DNA from: Pegoplata infirma
Taxonomy: Eukaryota > Arthropoda > Insecta > Diptera > Anthomyiidae
Length of the DNA stretch: 64,000 bases
NCBI GenBank assembly: GCA_963921195.1
Contig: OY992536.1
Span: forward strand, 287,947,530 to 288,011,529
Direction: 5' to 3'
Shown here: positions 22,830 to 33,589 of the stretch, piece by piece
Layout: each line of letters starts with the position of its first letter
How positions within the stretch are numbered: position 1 is the first letter of the stretch
Made by a program: the position numbers and the translations under genes
The notes under the pieces: model-generated
What the model was told of the DNA's origin: nothing
The model's database searches: none
What the model saw: the letters and a program-made list of their open reading frames with translations, nothing else

Positions 22830-23240
22830 AATAAAGTGGCGACCAAAAAGGCTCTTTTGTGGTATTATTTCTCTTTTTCAAGGCCACAATAGCTGCTCTT
22901 CCATTGCAGTGTGCAATTAAGTCGAATTAATCATACAGCAGAATTGGACGCACCACTGCTGTATAAATCCAGTAAACGACTCTAGAGCTAAAACCTCATC
23001 GTTTTCCAATGGCTCGATTACAGAAATATAAAGCAGTCGTTGCTCTTCTCACGCGTTCCTCAATATTACGCATAAAATTCAACTTTCTTTATAAATATAC
23101 TCCAAGATACTTGGCTCCAATAGAGAACAGATGGATGAAGAGCTGTTTCCGCAAGGCAACCTTGGGTCAATCACTCTACGCAAATATTAGTATATCATTT
23201 GTTCCATTGCCTTTAACAAGAAAGAAAACAGACTAATTCG
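22830..23240 (-). pseudogene. F1 RT palm/thumb fragment (copy 1)
   Basis: The minus strand gives GAKYLGVYL, a stop, RKLNFMRNIEERVRRATTAL, YFCNRAIGKR, a stop, and RVVYWIYTAVVRPILLY. These are the post-YADD segments typical of RNase-H-bearing non-LTR elements (LGV.LD..L, WIYTAVVRPILLYG). It matches 32816-33290 closely. The plus-strand frame over the same bases is a shadow. Confidence 0.65.
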
Positions 23241-23511
23241 TCTGAAATCCTTTGGAACTGTGTGGGAGTTTTTCCCAGCCTTCCGGATAAAAACGACACT
23301 GGCAGCCAAAGGTCTATGCAGTCCGACACTTGCTGCATCTCAGCCGGGATTATACCATCAGATCCATGGGATTTATAGGAACTTTTATTTTCCAGATTAA
23401 TATTGGGATATATTTTTTATTTCCGAAGCAACTTCAGATGCTTGGGCGTCAGAACGTTCCAAAGATTGAAACGGCGTCATTGAATTGGCCATTTAGGATA
23501 CATCAAGTATC

Positions 23512-23865
23512 TTATCGTGCAAGAAAAATAACCCAGAACTTTGCGCAGCCTCGATGCATCAGAAATGTCCCACAGAAGTTTTTCCAAGAATCGTATTTAG
23601 CAATTCTGATCATCTTCTTATAACTCTTAAGTTGAAGCCTATATGCAGACCAGTCCTCGTCCGCTCTTGAAGATTTAGCCTTATTAAAGAACTTTCTGTT
23701 CGTCTGCAACTTTGACAACCAAGGTGGCATCCAGGGACCTATTACAAATATTTGATAAATGGTCAACCAGACTGTCAATTTCCACCAAGGGTACTTCATC
23801 CAAAAGCCGAGAAAAGTCCCTATATTTCTAGTTCTCTTTAGATTTCTGGAGACTGCCTCAACCAC
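23512..23865 (-). pseudogene. F1 endonuclease-RT linker (copy 1)
   Basis: The frame contains PWWKLTVWLT, KLQTNRKFFNKAK, DEDWSAYRLQLKSYKKMIR and SWKNFCGTF. This is the conserved linker between the endonuclease and RT of I/LOA/R1-type elements (WW...L..LR...R..FN.A......W..Y...L..YKK.IR.AK..SW..FC). No catalytic residues lie in this stretch. Confidence 0.65.
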
Positions 23866-24035
23866 TCCCGGAGTAAAAAAAAAATGTAGCGACGATCTTA
23901 GAAAGAATATTCTTCCAAAGCTTTCCAGTCATAAATTCTATCAGACAATATATATAATATAAGAGTTATATCAAGAACCTCTTGCCACCTATTTGTAACG
24001 GTAGTTGGTTCAATACTCCTGTAACAAATATTAAG

Positions 24036-24103
24036 GGCGAATATTCAAAACTTGTTATCTGCTATGTTATAACACAGCAGATAGCAAGTTTTGAATATTC
24101 GCC
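24036..24103. repeat. 68-bp near-perfect palindrome inside F1
   Basis: GGCGAATATTCAAAACTTG (24036-24054) and its exact reverse complement (24085-24103) enclose further pairing to a central TGTTATAACA; only about four positions are unpaired. It interrupts the decayed F1 endonuclease region, so it was probably inserted as a tiny MITE or arose by inverted repair synthesis. No clear TSD is visible. Confidence 0.75.
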
Positions 24104-24229
24104 TACGATATACAGGTGCTTAACAAAAACTCCAAAAGTGACTCGTCTCCATCGTTTGTGTGTGTACTTCCATATTGAATGGTGTGCATTAGCATCACAG
24201 CACACTACTTACAGTTGTCTCCTTGATTC

Positions 24230-24600
24230 AGATTCCGAATCAGACCTCTCACCTTCTCAGGAGGTATTGGCCCCGAAATTGGAAAATACGGCGAGGCGAG
24301 CCAAATTGACTTTTCATTAAGCTCCAAGCTTGCCGCAGTAACATCCATATCACTAAAAGTTGAAAAAATATATATATTATATTTAAACTAATGTTCGCCA
24401 AGATGCATGCTCTTGGTGAGCCCTCACTCTTGGCAACCAGGTGTCTTCAATCCGCAAACTCTACTACCCCACACTAGGGCTCTTGGATAAAAACCAAGTC
24501 AATTGCTCCTGTTGTCAGGCGCAGAAAAAGTTCAACTGAGGCATCTTACAATGATGCAGGTTTATTTGATGTTTGTATGGCCTAAAGGCTCATATAATTT
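24230..24600 (-). pseudogene. F1 endonuclease fragment (copy 1)
   Basis: In shifting minus-strand frames I read QINLHHCK, LVFIQEP, VWGSRVCGLKTPGC and then SDMDVTAASLEL, SIWLASPYFP and IPPEKVRGLIR. These match the N-terminal half of APE-type endonucleases in RNase-H-bearing non-LTR elements (L.INLHHCKAA, LIQEPW, DVTAVSLE, WLVSAYM). Each segment is separated by frameshifts or stops. Confidence 0.6.
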
Positions 24601-24633
24601 TGGACTCGTTCTCCCTAGCAGTTACTCGTCTCA

Positions 24634-24906
24634 TCAACCCGGGAAAAAGTTTTCCATCCGAAGTTCAATGGTTTCCTGAAAGTTAAGTCTAACCCCATAA
24701 GAAAACCTGATGTGCTGAGATCCTTGGAAAGAAACCTGGAAATCGAGCTGTTTCCGTAGTTCCTTTATATTCTCCACAGAAGATAAACAAAGATTCTCAT
24801 TTTGCCTTTCGATAGTCTTTCTTGAAAACATTAAAACTGAGATGTCAATTCTCCTAGTCCTCCATCGTGTTTTCCGATTTCGCTTTACCCGCTTTAGGTT
24901 TATCAA
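24634..24906 (-). other. Unidentified 90-codon frame upstream of F1 copy 1
   Basis: This basic frame (KRVKRNRKTRWRTRR at its start) lies just 5' of the F1 endonuclease on the same strand, where the end of ORF1 would be expected. I see no zinc knuckle or RRM motif, so assignment as an ORF1 remnant is only positional. It could equally be a chance frame. Confidence 0.25.
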
Positions 24907-24909
24907 TAT

Positions 24910-26420
24910 TTGAAATTACCTTTTCCCTCAAACTAAATATCAAGTAAATGATTTTGTAGACATTTCTACATACGAAAGAGGAGTGTAGTATGTTTAACAA
25001 CATCTCTTTGCAAATGGTCATCACATAAAATGGACCTTTGTATATGTGTGAGTATGTTCATATGTATGTCTGTGAATTCCTTTTAATACCCACCTACTAC
25101 TTGTTTCTACCATTTGAAGTTTAAGTATTTTATGACATTTTTTGGTTATATTGCCACATGTTTCCAATATAAGGAATTGTAACTTGCTACATGCTGTTGT
25201 TGTTGCTGGTCATTTCTAAAATTTCATACATGTTTTGTAATGTAAAAGCAAATTTTGTAGGTGGCTAAGGCACGTACAAATTAACAACAACACCACTTGG
25301 AGAGGTCAGTCAATTTTGGAGAAACGTTACCATCACCACTCCTGGAAATTACATTACATTATAAACGTATCGACATGTTCTTGCAAAATTTGCTTCGAAA
25401 TATCAGAATTTGACATTTTATATTGAGAAAATGTATTTACTAGGAATGGGTAATGAAGGTGCTGTAGTGGTAGTGGTAGATGTCATCTTATTTTGCAATA
25501 TTATTAGTTTTGTGGTATTTGAAAACATAATAGTTAGGAGTAGAAACCACACTCTCGGTATTTGAAAACAATAGGTACGTGTAGCAACCACTCTCTCTCT
25601 AACGTCTGCCACTTTTAACCATCTAATTTGCTTAAACCTTTTGCTAAGGTTGTAAAATATCGTATTGAATTGGAATTGTGGAGTAGACATTCTTATTGGT
25701 ATATTTGGGAGAAATTTGAAATGTTTCCAATTGAACTTTTTTTTTTTTGTAATTCTTGGAAAATGTGTCGTTCATAGTACCAACATCATTATAGTCATCA
25801 TATACGATGAGAATATTCACAATTCATATACGAAATTATATGTTTCAACAGAAAACTTATTTTGTTTCCTATTAAACATTTTGCCAAAGTGTTGGTTTGT
25901 AAATTGTAAAATTGTCCTAAAGATAATGAGAAAACATGTTCAAACATGTAAGTAAGTATATTTATATAAAACTGTGTGTTTTTGTGTCCATTTGAAAACT
26001 TTCAAAACTAAATGACTTTTCATGTCACGTGTCAATTGAGCATACATGTATGTACTTGGGCAAACATTTTGTCATTTTATCCGTTGTAAGTAAATAGCAG
26101 CAGTACAAGTAGTAGCAGTAGTAAGTAGTTAGCAGTAGGTGTTACCGGTACATGTTCTTTAACATACAATGTCAATTTGTAAGCGTTTGCTTTAGTTACA
26201 GAATGGGCGTTCTTATCCTGTTTCCGTTATCATAACGCCCACTTTTTTTTGACAAAAGTGTGTTGATCTTAAATATGTTTTTCGAAATTATTTAATGTAT
26301 GTTTGGATATTTACACTATAATTATAGCAGTTTGATGAATATTATTTTCATTGAAAATTTAAATGATGTAGCTAAAATCGTAATGATGAAACTAATAAGT
26401 TAAGTTAAACAAGAAAAAAG
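24910..26420. other. No gene seen; AGT-rich microsatellite
   Basis: Single-copy-looking AT-rich DNA. An imperfect AGT/AGC trinucleotide run lies at about 26096-26140. No element ends or coding frames could be supported. Confidence 0.4.
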
Positions 26421-26424
26421 TTTA

Positions 26425-27978
26425 ACTCTTCGTACACCTACGGCTGCAGTCGAGACCATTCTTAAATTAATACCACTGGACATATTGGGTGGGCAGTATG
26501 CGGCAACGTCGGCAATTCTATTGAATAGCACACAGCAATGGAAGAGCAGCGATTTCGGGCATAGCCGGATCTTGAAAAAGATAACAATGCTACACAATGT
26601 GGACTGTGCTCCATCTATGAGCCTTTCTGAGCGCTACCACGTACACATCATCAGGGAGTCTTGGATGAGGGGCATTCCGGATAGTGGAGCCTCTATAAAT
26701 TTTTACACAGATGGATCGAAGCTATACTTTTAAGTGAGCTTCGAAATATATTTACAAGACCTTGGGTTGAGCCTGGCCCGAATATTGTGAGATCATTGCC
26801 GTATTTACCACGCAGATATGCTGGCAATATAATAAGTGGCTGACTAGTTGAGTTTGCAATGTGTTGTCTACAACCGCCGTCAACATCTATTCTGAAATTC
26901 AAGTCACGGTCTAGTCCCTGGAGTCAATGTTTCTGAAAACAAGATCTGCCCTTAGATGCCGCACGTCTTTCAGTAAGCAGTTTGAAATACGATTCATATA
27001 TGTAGGTCCCAGGGCACATAGATATTCCAGGGAATTGCAAGATTGGGAACAACCTTACATCTTCCAACAGAATTGGAATGTGTTGGTATGCCTCTAGAAA
27101 CTTGCAAGCAAAATATACGGCTTTGTTTCGCGACGGAGTCTAATCAGGAATGGGCACATGGACGGACGTCTGAGGCAACACAACAGATTTGGCCTTCTCT
27201 TAATCAGAAGCGCGCAATTGATCTAATATCGCTTCCAAGAGAAAACATTTTGACGGTGGTTGCTGTAATTACCAGACACGGCCTTATATGAAAGCATGCT
27301 TAGTGGTTGATTTTTTTTTTATAATCCACACTCAGACAATGCTACCTTTCAATTACTAATGTAGCCGCGATGCTTCTTTCGGAAAGGGGATAGAAGAGAG
27401 ATGAAATATTTTAAAGATAAAAGGGCTTCAGTATGGCAACACTGTAATTGCTCATGCTGTTATATTTGAGAACAGTTGTTGCATCGTCATTTGTTGTTGA
27501 TGTGGCGAATTAGCTTTTATTTTATTATTTTACTCGTTGACGTATTTAGTGATATTTATCAACGAAGGAGGTTGCTGCGATAGATATTAGCAATAAAAAG
27601 AAACTAACGAATATCTGAACAAAATCTTGTTCTGCCTGAACTGAGAATCTAACCCAGGCATGCTGGCTGGCACCCACAAATGAGCCGTCAATTGACTTTT
27701 GTCGGAGTTGCATGGATGAGAAGAAGTTTCAAGCCATAGAATAATTTATCTTCGATTTCCCAGCACTTTCTGGTCAGAGACTTGCTTTACTGGGATCTAG
27801 GGAGCTGCACGATCGTCGGACGCAAAATTCAATATCTTAGGAGTTTCATAAGGAGCTCAAATTGGTTTAACGGCAGGGATTAGTAAGGGAATCCCATTAC
27901 TGTTACGGTAATACCGTCCCCTGGTATCACAATGGACCTCAGAGTCTATGTGTACTAAAGTAAAAACGTCAGCAACCT
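26425..27978 (+). mobile_element. F1 copy 2, 5' truncated and interrupted by a SINE
   Basis: It starts in the RT thumb/connection (RTPTAAVETILKLIPLDILG, frame 26485-26733), passes through GHSRILKKITML, NVDCAPSMSLSERY, RESWMRGIPDSGASINFY and TDGSKL (26700-26720) into RNase H, then the C-terminal segment (27043-27291). It resumes after the insertion at 27678 with FCRSCMDEKK and ends in the 3' UTR (ATCACAATGGACCTCAGAGT, about 27930-27950). Here the RNase H first aspartate is intact, but frameshifts occur at once after it. The usual AACCTAACC tail is eroded. Confidence 0.7.
27311..27677 (-). mobile_element. tRNA-derived SINE inserted in F1 copy 2
   Basis: The F1 reading AGTGGTTGA (to 27310) resumes with AAATGAGCCG at 27678, so 367 bp are foreign. 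On the minus strand the insert starts GTGGGTGCCAGCCAGCATGC, contains a Pol III B-box-like GGGTTAGATTCTC, and ends in A10 (T10 at 27311-27320 on the plus strand). Head plus poly(A) tail is the normal layout of a tRNA-derived SINE. The B-box neighbourhood resembles 60728-60748 (CTGGGTAGAATTCTCAG). No TSD is obvious. Confidence 0.6.
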
Positions 27979-28682
27979 TTCCTCCAGAGTGTTCTCGATT
28001 TTAGTTGACTACCGATCTAACATTGCCATTAAACAATACGAGCTCTTCCTTTTCAACTTTTCTACAAGACGACCAAGTTTTAAACGAATGTGAAAACCGT
28101 GTATTTTCGAAAAACTATTTCTCGACTATAGCAATCAACCAAATGCACTGTCCAAACTTACGAAAGTTTTCCATTCAAAAATTATATTTTTCCCGGAGCT
28201 GTTAAAATATTTCTTGTGGATCTTAAAGTACATAAATCACACTTTCGGATAGTATCCCAGCATTCGTCCTTAAACAATGTTCTGCAACCTTACTACATCC
28301 ACTATCTAACCCTTCCACCATTATTCCTTTCATGACGGAAGGTTGCAAATGTTCCGTCAATCTCTATAAATGGTGCGGTAAATAACACTGAAAACGATTG
28401 TGAATTCGCAATATGTTTTTCACTCTTAAAAGTGAGATTATTGAGAGACATACTTGTTTCTTAACAATGAAAAGTATGGGTTTGTAGAAAAAAGTTCTAC
28501 GCAGGCCGGTTGGCGTTTAATTGGGGAAGTGAAGCAATTTCTTAAAACATTTCAAGTAGTTTGATTGTGTGTGAAACGTCACTTATATACCATCTTTTGG
28601 GCATCTGTTCGACATCAGTGAAAAGTGTACGTGTAAGAAACCGATGCGCAAGGTTCTTTCTGCAACATTCGTCATTAAGTTT
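27979..28682. other. No identifiable gene; part of a possible interrupted frame
   Basis: A 66-codon plus frame at 28005-28205 has no recognised motif. From 28575 to the F1 insertion site at 28694 one frame is open (40 codons, Cys/Lys-rich: SEKCTCKKPMRKV). It resumes in frame after the insertion at 29513-29764, giving about 124 codons across the empty site. No family is recognised. Confidence 0.3.
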
Positions 28683-28694
28683 TGTAATAGGCCA

Positions 28695-29500
28695 GGTTAG
28701 GTAAGTGGCTGCTGACGTTGTACATCAACACACGTAGACTCTGAGGTCCATTGTGATACCACGGGACTGTAATAGGTTTCCCTGTCGTTAAACTAATTTA
28801 AGCTTCTTATGAAACTCATTAGATATTGAATTTTGACATCTGACAATTCAGAAAGATCGTACAGCTCCCTAGATCACAGTGAAGCAAGTCTCTGACCAAT
28901 TGCCGGGCAATGGCGGATAAAGTGTTCGATAGTTTCCAACTCCTCTTCATCCATGCAACTCCGCCAAAAGCCATTCGACGGCACATTTAACCGCTCTGCG
29001 TGCATCCCTATAAGACAGTGTCCGGTAATTATAGCAACCACCGTCGAAATCTCACCTCTTGGAAAAGATATCAGCTCACCTCTTGGAAAAGATATCAGCT
29101 CACCTCTCTTAATCAGGGGCTCACGCCCCTGGACGTTGTCTCACACGTCCATCCATTTTCCCATCTTTGATTAGTCTCCGTCGCGGACCAAAGCCGTAGG
29201 TTTAGCTTCCAAGTTTCTAGAGACATACCAACACATTCCAATTCTGTTGGAACCTGTAAGGTAGTTTCTAGTCTTGCAAGCTCATCGGCTTTGCAAGACC
29301 CTGGAATGTCTCTGTGCCCTGGAAACCATATGAGTCGTATATTAAACTGCTTGGTCATATAATTTAAAGACGTGAGGCAGTTAAGGGCAGATCTTGTTTT
29401 CAGAAACATTGAATCCAGGGACTTGACCGCGGCTTGACTGTCTGAATAGATGTTGACTGCGGTTGTAGACAAAACCCACTTCCTTTATTGCCAGCATCTC
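28695..29500 (-). mobile_element. F1 copy 3, 5' truncated, 12-bp TSD
   Basis: The 806-bp insert is flanked by TGTAATAGGCCA at 28683-28694 and 29501-29512. On the minus strand it starts within RNase H (AEMLAI region), reads IYSDSQAAVKSLDS, LIWFPGHRDIPGSCKADELA (frame 29113-29472), then the C-terminal domain, and ends CTTACCTAACC. The DSQAAV aspartate and the GHRDI/ADELA block are kept. A short GAAAAGATATCAGCTCACCTC duplication at about 29060-29105 breaks the frame. The TSD shows target-primed insertion with an AACCTAACC-type end. Confidence 0.85.
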
Positions 29501-29512
29501 TGTAATAGGCCA

Positions 29513-29797
29513 ACTCATGTTGAAGTTGAGGCAGAATATGAAAGGCACACTAATTGTAAGTCTGGACCTAATAATCTTGATTGCACGTTAAATTCAATGG
29601 TGACCAGTATAGAGAAATTAAACCTTCAATATCTTCTGGACATGAAAATTCAGTGGGATGGATGTCTCCATACTATTGATACCAGCTATATTTGGCTTAA
29701 GACTTTCATCATGTCTAATCAAAATTCTGCTGATGGATTCACCAGTAGAATTGTAAGTCAAATCTGATCCATATGGATGGTGCTGGTGACAACTGAA
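29513..29797 (+). other. Downstream half of a frame interrupted by F1 copy 3
   Basis: Open reading continues from the TSD (NRPTHVEVEAEYERHTNCK and so on) to a TGA at about 29765-29767. Together with 28575-28694 it forms one frame across the pre-insertion site. The composition is ordinary with several cysteines, but no domain is recognised. It may be an older transposon or gene fragment, or chance. Confidence 0.3.
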
Positions 29798-29806
29798 AAC
29801 TCCCAG

Positions 29807-29866
29807 GTTGTAAGTTTCTGCTGACGTTTTACGTCAGCATACATAGACTCTGAGGTCCGATTTAAC
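29807..29866 (-). mobile_element. F1 copy 4: 60-bp 3' stub with 9-bp TSD
   Basis: Only the last 60 bp of F1 are present (on plus, GTTGTAAG...CTGCTGACG...ACTCTGAGGTCC...), flanked by AACTCCCAG at 29798-29806 and 29867-29875. It is an extreme 5' truncation by target-primed reverse transcription and fixes the true 3' end of F1. Confidence 0.8.
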
Positions 29867-29875
29867 AACTCCCAG

Positions 29876-31204
29876 TACTTAAATGCACTACGATATGGCC
29901 ACATGATTGCTGTTTGAAAGAAGAAAAGGCGGTTAAACAATTTATTTAAAATTGCCGTGTGATCGACGGGCGCCACGGGCTAATTTATTCAAAGTAGCCA
30001 AAAATTTTGCACCATATAAGTTTAAGGCCTAGATAAATAAAAAATTGACCAGACACTGGGAAAAATCAAAATCTGAAATCCCCACTCTAGTGGGCAATGA
30101 GAACAACACCTGATCGAATATTTTGTTAGAGAGAATTTGCCGGCACTTCTCAACTAGCAGACTTTTGTTAATTAAATTTTCTTAATCTATCTAAATTTCT
30201 TGAAATCCTTAAAATTCATTAATAAAAGCACATTTAAAGTATCCCACAATTGTATACCATTCCCTTTTAGTTTTAAGCTTTAATACACACATAATATCAA
30301 TTTTCTTTTGTATACTTTATTTAATTTAAAAATTAAATTCACATTCCTTTTCACAAAGGATATCATTTTAATGAATTCAAAAATCCCCAGAAGAACTCAT
30401 ACTGATGAAAATTAAAATGAAATGCAACCAAAAGAAGAAATGAACAAAAAAAAAAGAAAATATAAAAGCAAACAAAAAAACAGAACACAAATACAAACAA
30501 GAAAAAGGAATTGTATACAAAAAAAAAATGTAAGTCAACGATAGTGCGTCCTCATACAAATACACAGGCACACAAACATAGCAAACCAAACGCCGTCATG
30601 CATACATTTCAGTGACAGGACATGATTAATGGTTGTCATTGCCAAACAAAACATAAAAAATTGTTTTTCTTTAACACAAACACACAGACACACATATCCT
30701 TGCAAACTCACACACACACACATACGCAAACAAAGAATTTTTATCGGATAAAATGCAATGTTACTTAAGTATTTTTATTTTTCGTTACCATCATATCATC
30801 AGTATAACACTCTACACTACTACTATTACAACAAGAGATGGAAGCGTGATAGGATAAGTGAGTCACACGTGATCATTAGTTAAATAAGTGGGATCAAGCG
30901 ATGCGGGGGTAGGTTAGTAAGGAGGACGCCAATCCCAAAAACATAAAGTTTTGGAAATGACATCCATAGATGAAACGATTTGGCCCATTATTATTCCTGA
31001 TATTGTTCTCCATCCTTCTCTCTGTTCAAATTTTGTGTTTTAGGTCTCCCACTTCGACAGTTTAATGAATGACATTAGTAGCCAAGGATTTATACCCCGT
31101 AGGTCCTGAAGATCATAAAAAATATAAGATCGGAAATATATAAATCTCCTATATATCCACTTGCTTTTAGCTTCAATCTTGATTTTCTGAAAATGTAGGG
31201 AGAT
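29876..31204. other. No gene seen; CA-rich microsatellite
   Basis: Low-complexity A-rich stretch at 30400-30540 and (CA)n tracts at about 30670-30725. Short minus-strand hydrophobic translations come from these repeats. No transposon end is evident. Confidence 0.4.
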
Positions 31205-31410
31205 AAGGTTGTAAGTGGCTGCTGACGTTTTACACACGTAGACTCTGAGCTCCATTGTGATACCACGGGACTGTAATAGGTTTTACTACTAGTCCCTGTC
31301 TTTAAACCAATTTGAGCTTCTTATGAAGCTCCTTAGATATTAAATTTTGACATCCGAAAAATCAGAAAGATCGTGCAGCTCCATAGATTCCAGTGAAGCA
31401 AGTCTCTGAC

Positions 31411-32001
31411 TACAAGAAATGGCTCCGAGTCGGTGGGGGAACGTGTCGAACATGATATCTCGGTTCCTATAGTGCAGTTGATGAACGAAATTAATAGGAT
31501 ACAGAATAGAATGAAGGATATGTGGATATCACTGACCACGTGCAGAATATCGCGAACCATGTGGCCACTGCCAAATCCTAAGAGGACAGAAAGTATTCTT
31601 ACCTTTGGCAAACGGACGGTTAGAATATTAGTAGGAGTACTGACAGGACACAGTATATTCGGTCAAATGGCCGTTCGTATAGGAATTTCTGATAGGCACT
31701 TTTGTAGTGGTTGTGGGGAAGTGAAGGAGGAGGAGACAATGAAACACTTTTTGTGTGAATGAACGGGTGTGATGAAACGTCGTCATAAGTATTTGGGGCA
31801 ACGACTTTTTGATTACCTGTATTGCCTAAACAGTGTCCCATTGACATCTCTAGCAGAATATCTTAGAGAATCGGGATGGTTTGAGAGGTAGAATTTTGTA
31901 TATCAGAGGGAAGTAGGTAAATAACTTTAAGGGAATCACAATGGCCTTATGGCCTCCGAGAGAATTCGCGAAATTGGCGGACGCCCATTCAACCTAACCT
32001 G
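31411..32001 (+). mobile_element. F2 non-LTR fragment, 10-bp TSD, nested in F1
   Basis: The 591-bp insert is bounded by AGTCTCTGAC at 31401-31410 and 32002-32011. Its frame (31433-31762) encodes the post-RNase-H domain: RISRTMWPLPNPKRT, VLTGHSIFGQMAVRIG and CSGCGEVKEEETMKHFLCE, a CxxC...H....C knuckle. It ends CAACCTAACCTG. It is about 80% similar by eye to 37440-38030, defining family F2. Its nesting shows that F2 was active after F1 copy 5 inserted. Confidence 0.85.
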
Positions 32002-32570
32002 AGTCTCTGACCAAAAAGTGCCGGGCAATGGTAGATGTTCGATAATTTCCAACTCCTATTCATCCATGCAACTCCGGCAATAGTCATTCGACGGCACATT
32101 TAACCGCTCTGAGTGCTTCCCTATAAGACAGTGTACGGTAATTATAGCAACCATCGTCGAAATATCTCCTTTTGGAAGCGATATCAGCTCACTTGTGCGC
32201 CTCTGGTTAAAAGAAGGCCAAATCAGTCATATTGTCTCACACGTCCATTCATTTGCCCATCTTTGATTAGTCTCCGTCGCGGAACAAAGCCGTAGGTTTT
32301 GCTTGCAAGTTTATAGAGGCATACCAACACATTCCAATTCGATTGGAACCTGTAAGATAGTTCCCAGTCTTGCAAGCTCATCGACTTTGCAATTCTCTGG
32401 AATGTCTCTGTGCCCTGGGATATGTCAAACTGCTTGGCCATCTCGTTTAAAAACGTGCGGCAGTTAAGGGCAGATCTTGTTTTCAGAAACATTGTTTCTA
32501 GGGACTTGACCACGGCTTGACTGTCAGAATAAATGTTGCCTGCAGTTGTAGACAATATATTGCAGCTCAA

Positions 32571-32777
32571 CTAGTCAGCCACTATCTTTATTGCAAGCAT
32601 CTCCGCCGGATAAACACTGCAATGATCCGGCAATCTTCGAGCCAGATTTAACCCAAGCTCCTCCGAATAGACTTCAAAGCCCACTTGTTCGTGCAGCCTC
32701 GATCCATCCGTGTAAAAATTTATGGAGGCCCCACTACCCGGAATTCTTCTCATCCAAGACTCCCTGGCTGGTGTCAT
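32571..32777 (-). pseudogene. F1 RNase H N-terminal fragment (copy 5)
   Basis: The minus frame reads RESWMRRIPGSGASINFY, TDGSRLHEQVGFEVYSEELG, LNLARRLPDHCSVYPAEMLA. The first catalytic Asp (TDGS) and the Glu of AEMLA are present. The domain continues after a frame break with IYSDSQAVVKSLETMFLKTR on 32570-32223. A full F1 RNase H can thus be read in two frames. Confidence 0.7.
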
Positions 32778-33379
32778 AGTGAAATTCCATAATTAAAATT
32801 CCGCTCAAAAAGGGTCATAGAGGGAGCACAGTCCACATTTTGTGGTAATGTTATCTTCTTTAAGATCCCGCTATGGCCACAATCGTTGCTTCTCCATTGA
32901 TGTGTGCGAATTGCCGACGTGGCCGTATACTGCCTACCCAATATGTCCAATGGCATCAAGTAAAGGAGGATTTCTAATGCAGCCACAGGTGTAGTACGAG
33001 CACCAATGAATGAGTATTTCTCTGTACCTTCGTGATGAAGACACAGTTCCCTTTTGTCTCTAAAGCAGGCCACCAGACAATGATTCCATACAGCAGAATT
33101 GGACACACTACAGCTGCATAAATCCAATGAACGACTTAGGGCTAAAGCCCATCGTTTTTTAATGTCCCTTTTACAGGAATATAAAGCAATAGTTGCTTTT
33201 CTCACCCGTTCCTCAATGCTACGCCAGAAATTCAACTTTCTATCTAGAAATACTTCAAGATAATTGGCTCCATCTGAGAAGGTGATTTCAGTACCGTGCA
33301 GAGAAATAAGATCAAAAGCAGGAATCTTATTTTTCCTTTTAAATAAAACCAACTCTCTTTTACTTGGTTTAACTCCCAC
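32774..33379 (-). pseudogene. F1 RT thumb/connection frame (copy 5)
   Basis: A 201-codon frame: VKPSKRELVLFKRKNKIPAF, YLEVFLDRKLNFWRSIEERV, RKATIALYSCKRDIKKRWAL, then a frameshifted stretch in place of WIYTAVVRPILLYG, then RTTPVAALEILLYLMPLDIL, GHSGILKKITLPQNVDCAPS. It is the region after the RT YADD box in RNase-H-bearing non-LTR elements. The canonical LGVILD reads LEVFLD. Confidence 0.7.
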
Positions 33380-33589
33380 CCATTAAGACAGATCTGAAGA
33401 ATGTCCCTCAATATTGGCAGATTATTTCCTTTATCGCTATCGCGACATCGTCAGCATATGCGACAACATGGCAACCACGTACTTCTAGAGATCACAGCAT
33501 TGAATTCAGTGCCAGGTTCCAAAGAAGCGGCGAAAGAACACCTCCCTGTGAAGAGTGATGGGAAAACTTCCTCCACAGCATGTGGAAAG

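Larger units (their letters stand above)
21522..24600 (-). mobile_element. F1 non-LTR retrotransposon, copy 1 (longest)
   Basis: Read on the minus strand the order is endonuclease (24600-24230), linker (23865-23512), RT thumb (23240-22830), RNase H (22804 to about 22080), Cys-rich C-terminus (22056-21637) and a 3' UTR ending near AACCTAACCC (21520s). An APE endonuclease, RT and C-terminal RNase H in one ORF suggest the LOA/Outcast/I-type part of the non-LTR tree. Stops and frameshifts are frequent, so the copy is dead. A 68-bp palindrome sits in the endonuclease segment at 24036-24103. Confidence 0.75.
31205..33545 (-). mobile_element. F1 copy 5, split by an F2 insertion
   Basis: On the minus strand this copy begins in the RT at GGVLSPLLWNLALNSML (about 33545-33490), then a stop, GCHVVAYADDVAIAIK (about 33470-33420), NPSKRELVLFKRK-type segment (33379 onward), thumb, RNase H start (32777-32571), DSQAVVKSLE (32540s), C-terminal domain, and 3' UTR down to 31205. 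An F2 fragment at 31411-32001 is inserted in the C-terminal domain with a 10-bp TSD. It is the only F1 copy here that retains the YADD catalytic motif. Its 5' junction abuts a different RNase H remnant at 33590-33700. Confidence 0.75.

Noticed and set aside
23009..23623. Plus-strand ORFs antisense to F1
   Set aside because: The minus strand carries RT and linker motifs with matches in other F1 copies.
27294..27664. GCATGCT direct repeat as TSD of the SINE
   Set aside because: Alignment to other F1 copies shows the host sequence continues to 27310 and resumes at 27678, so the repeat is coincidental.
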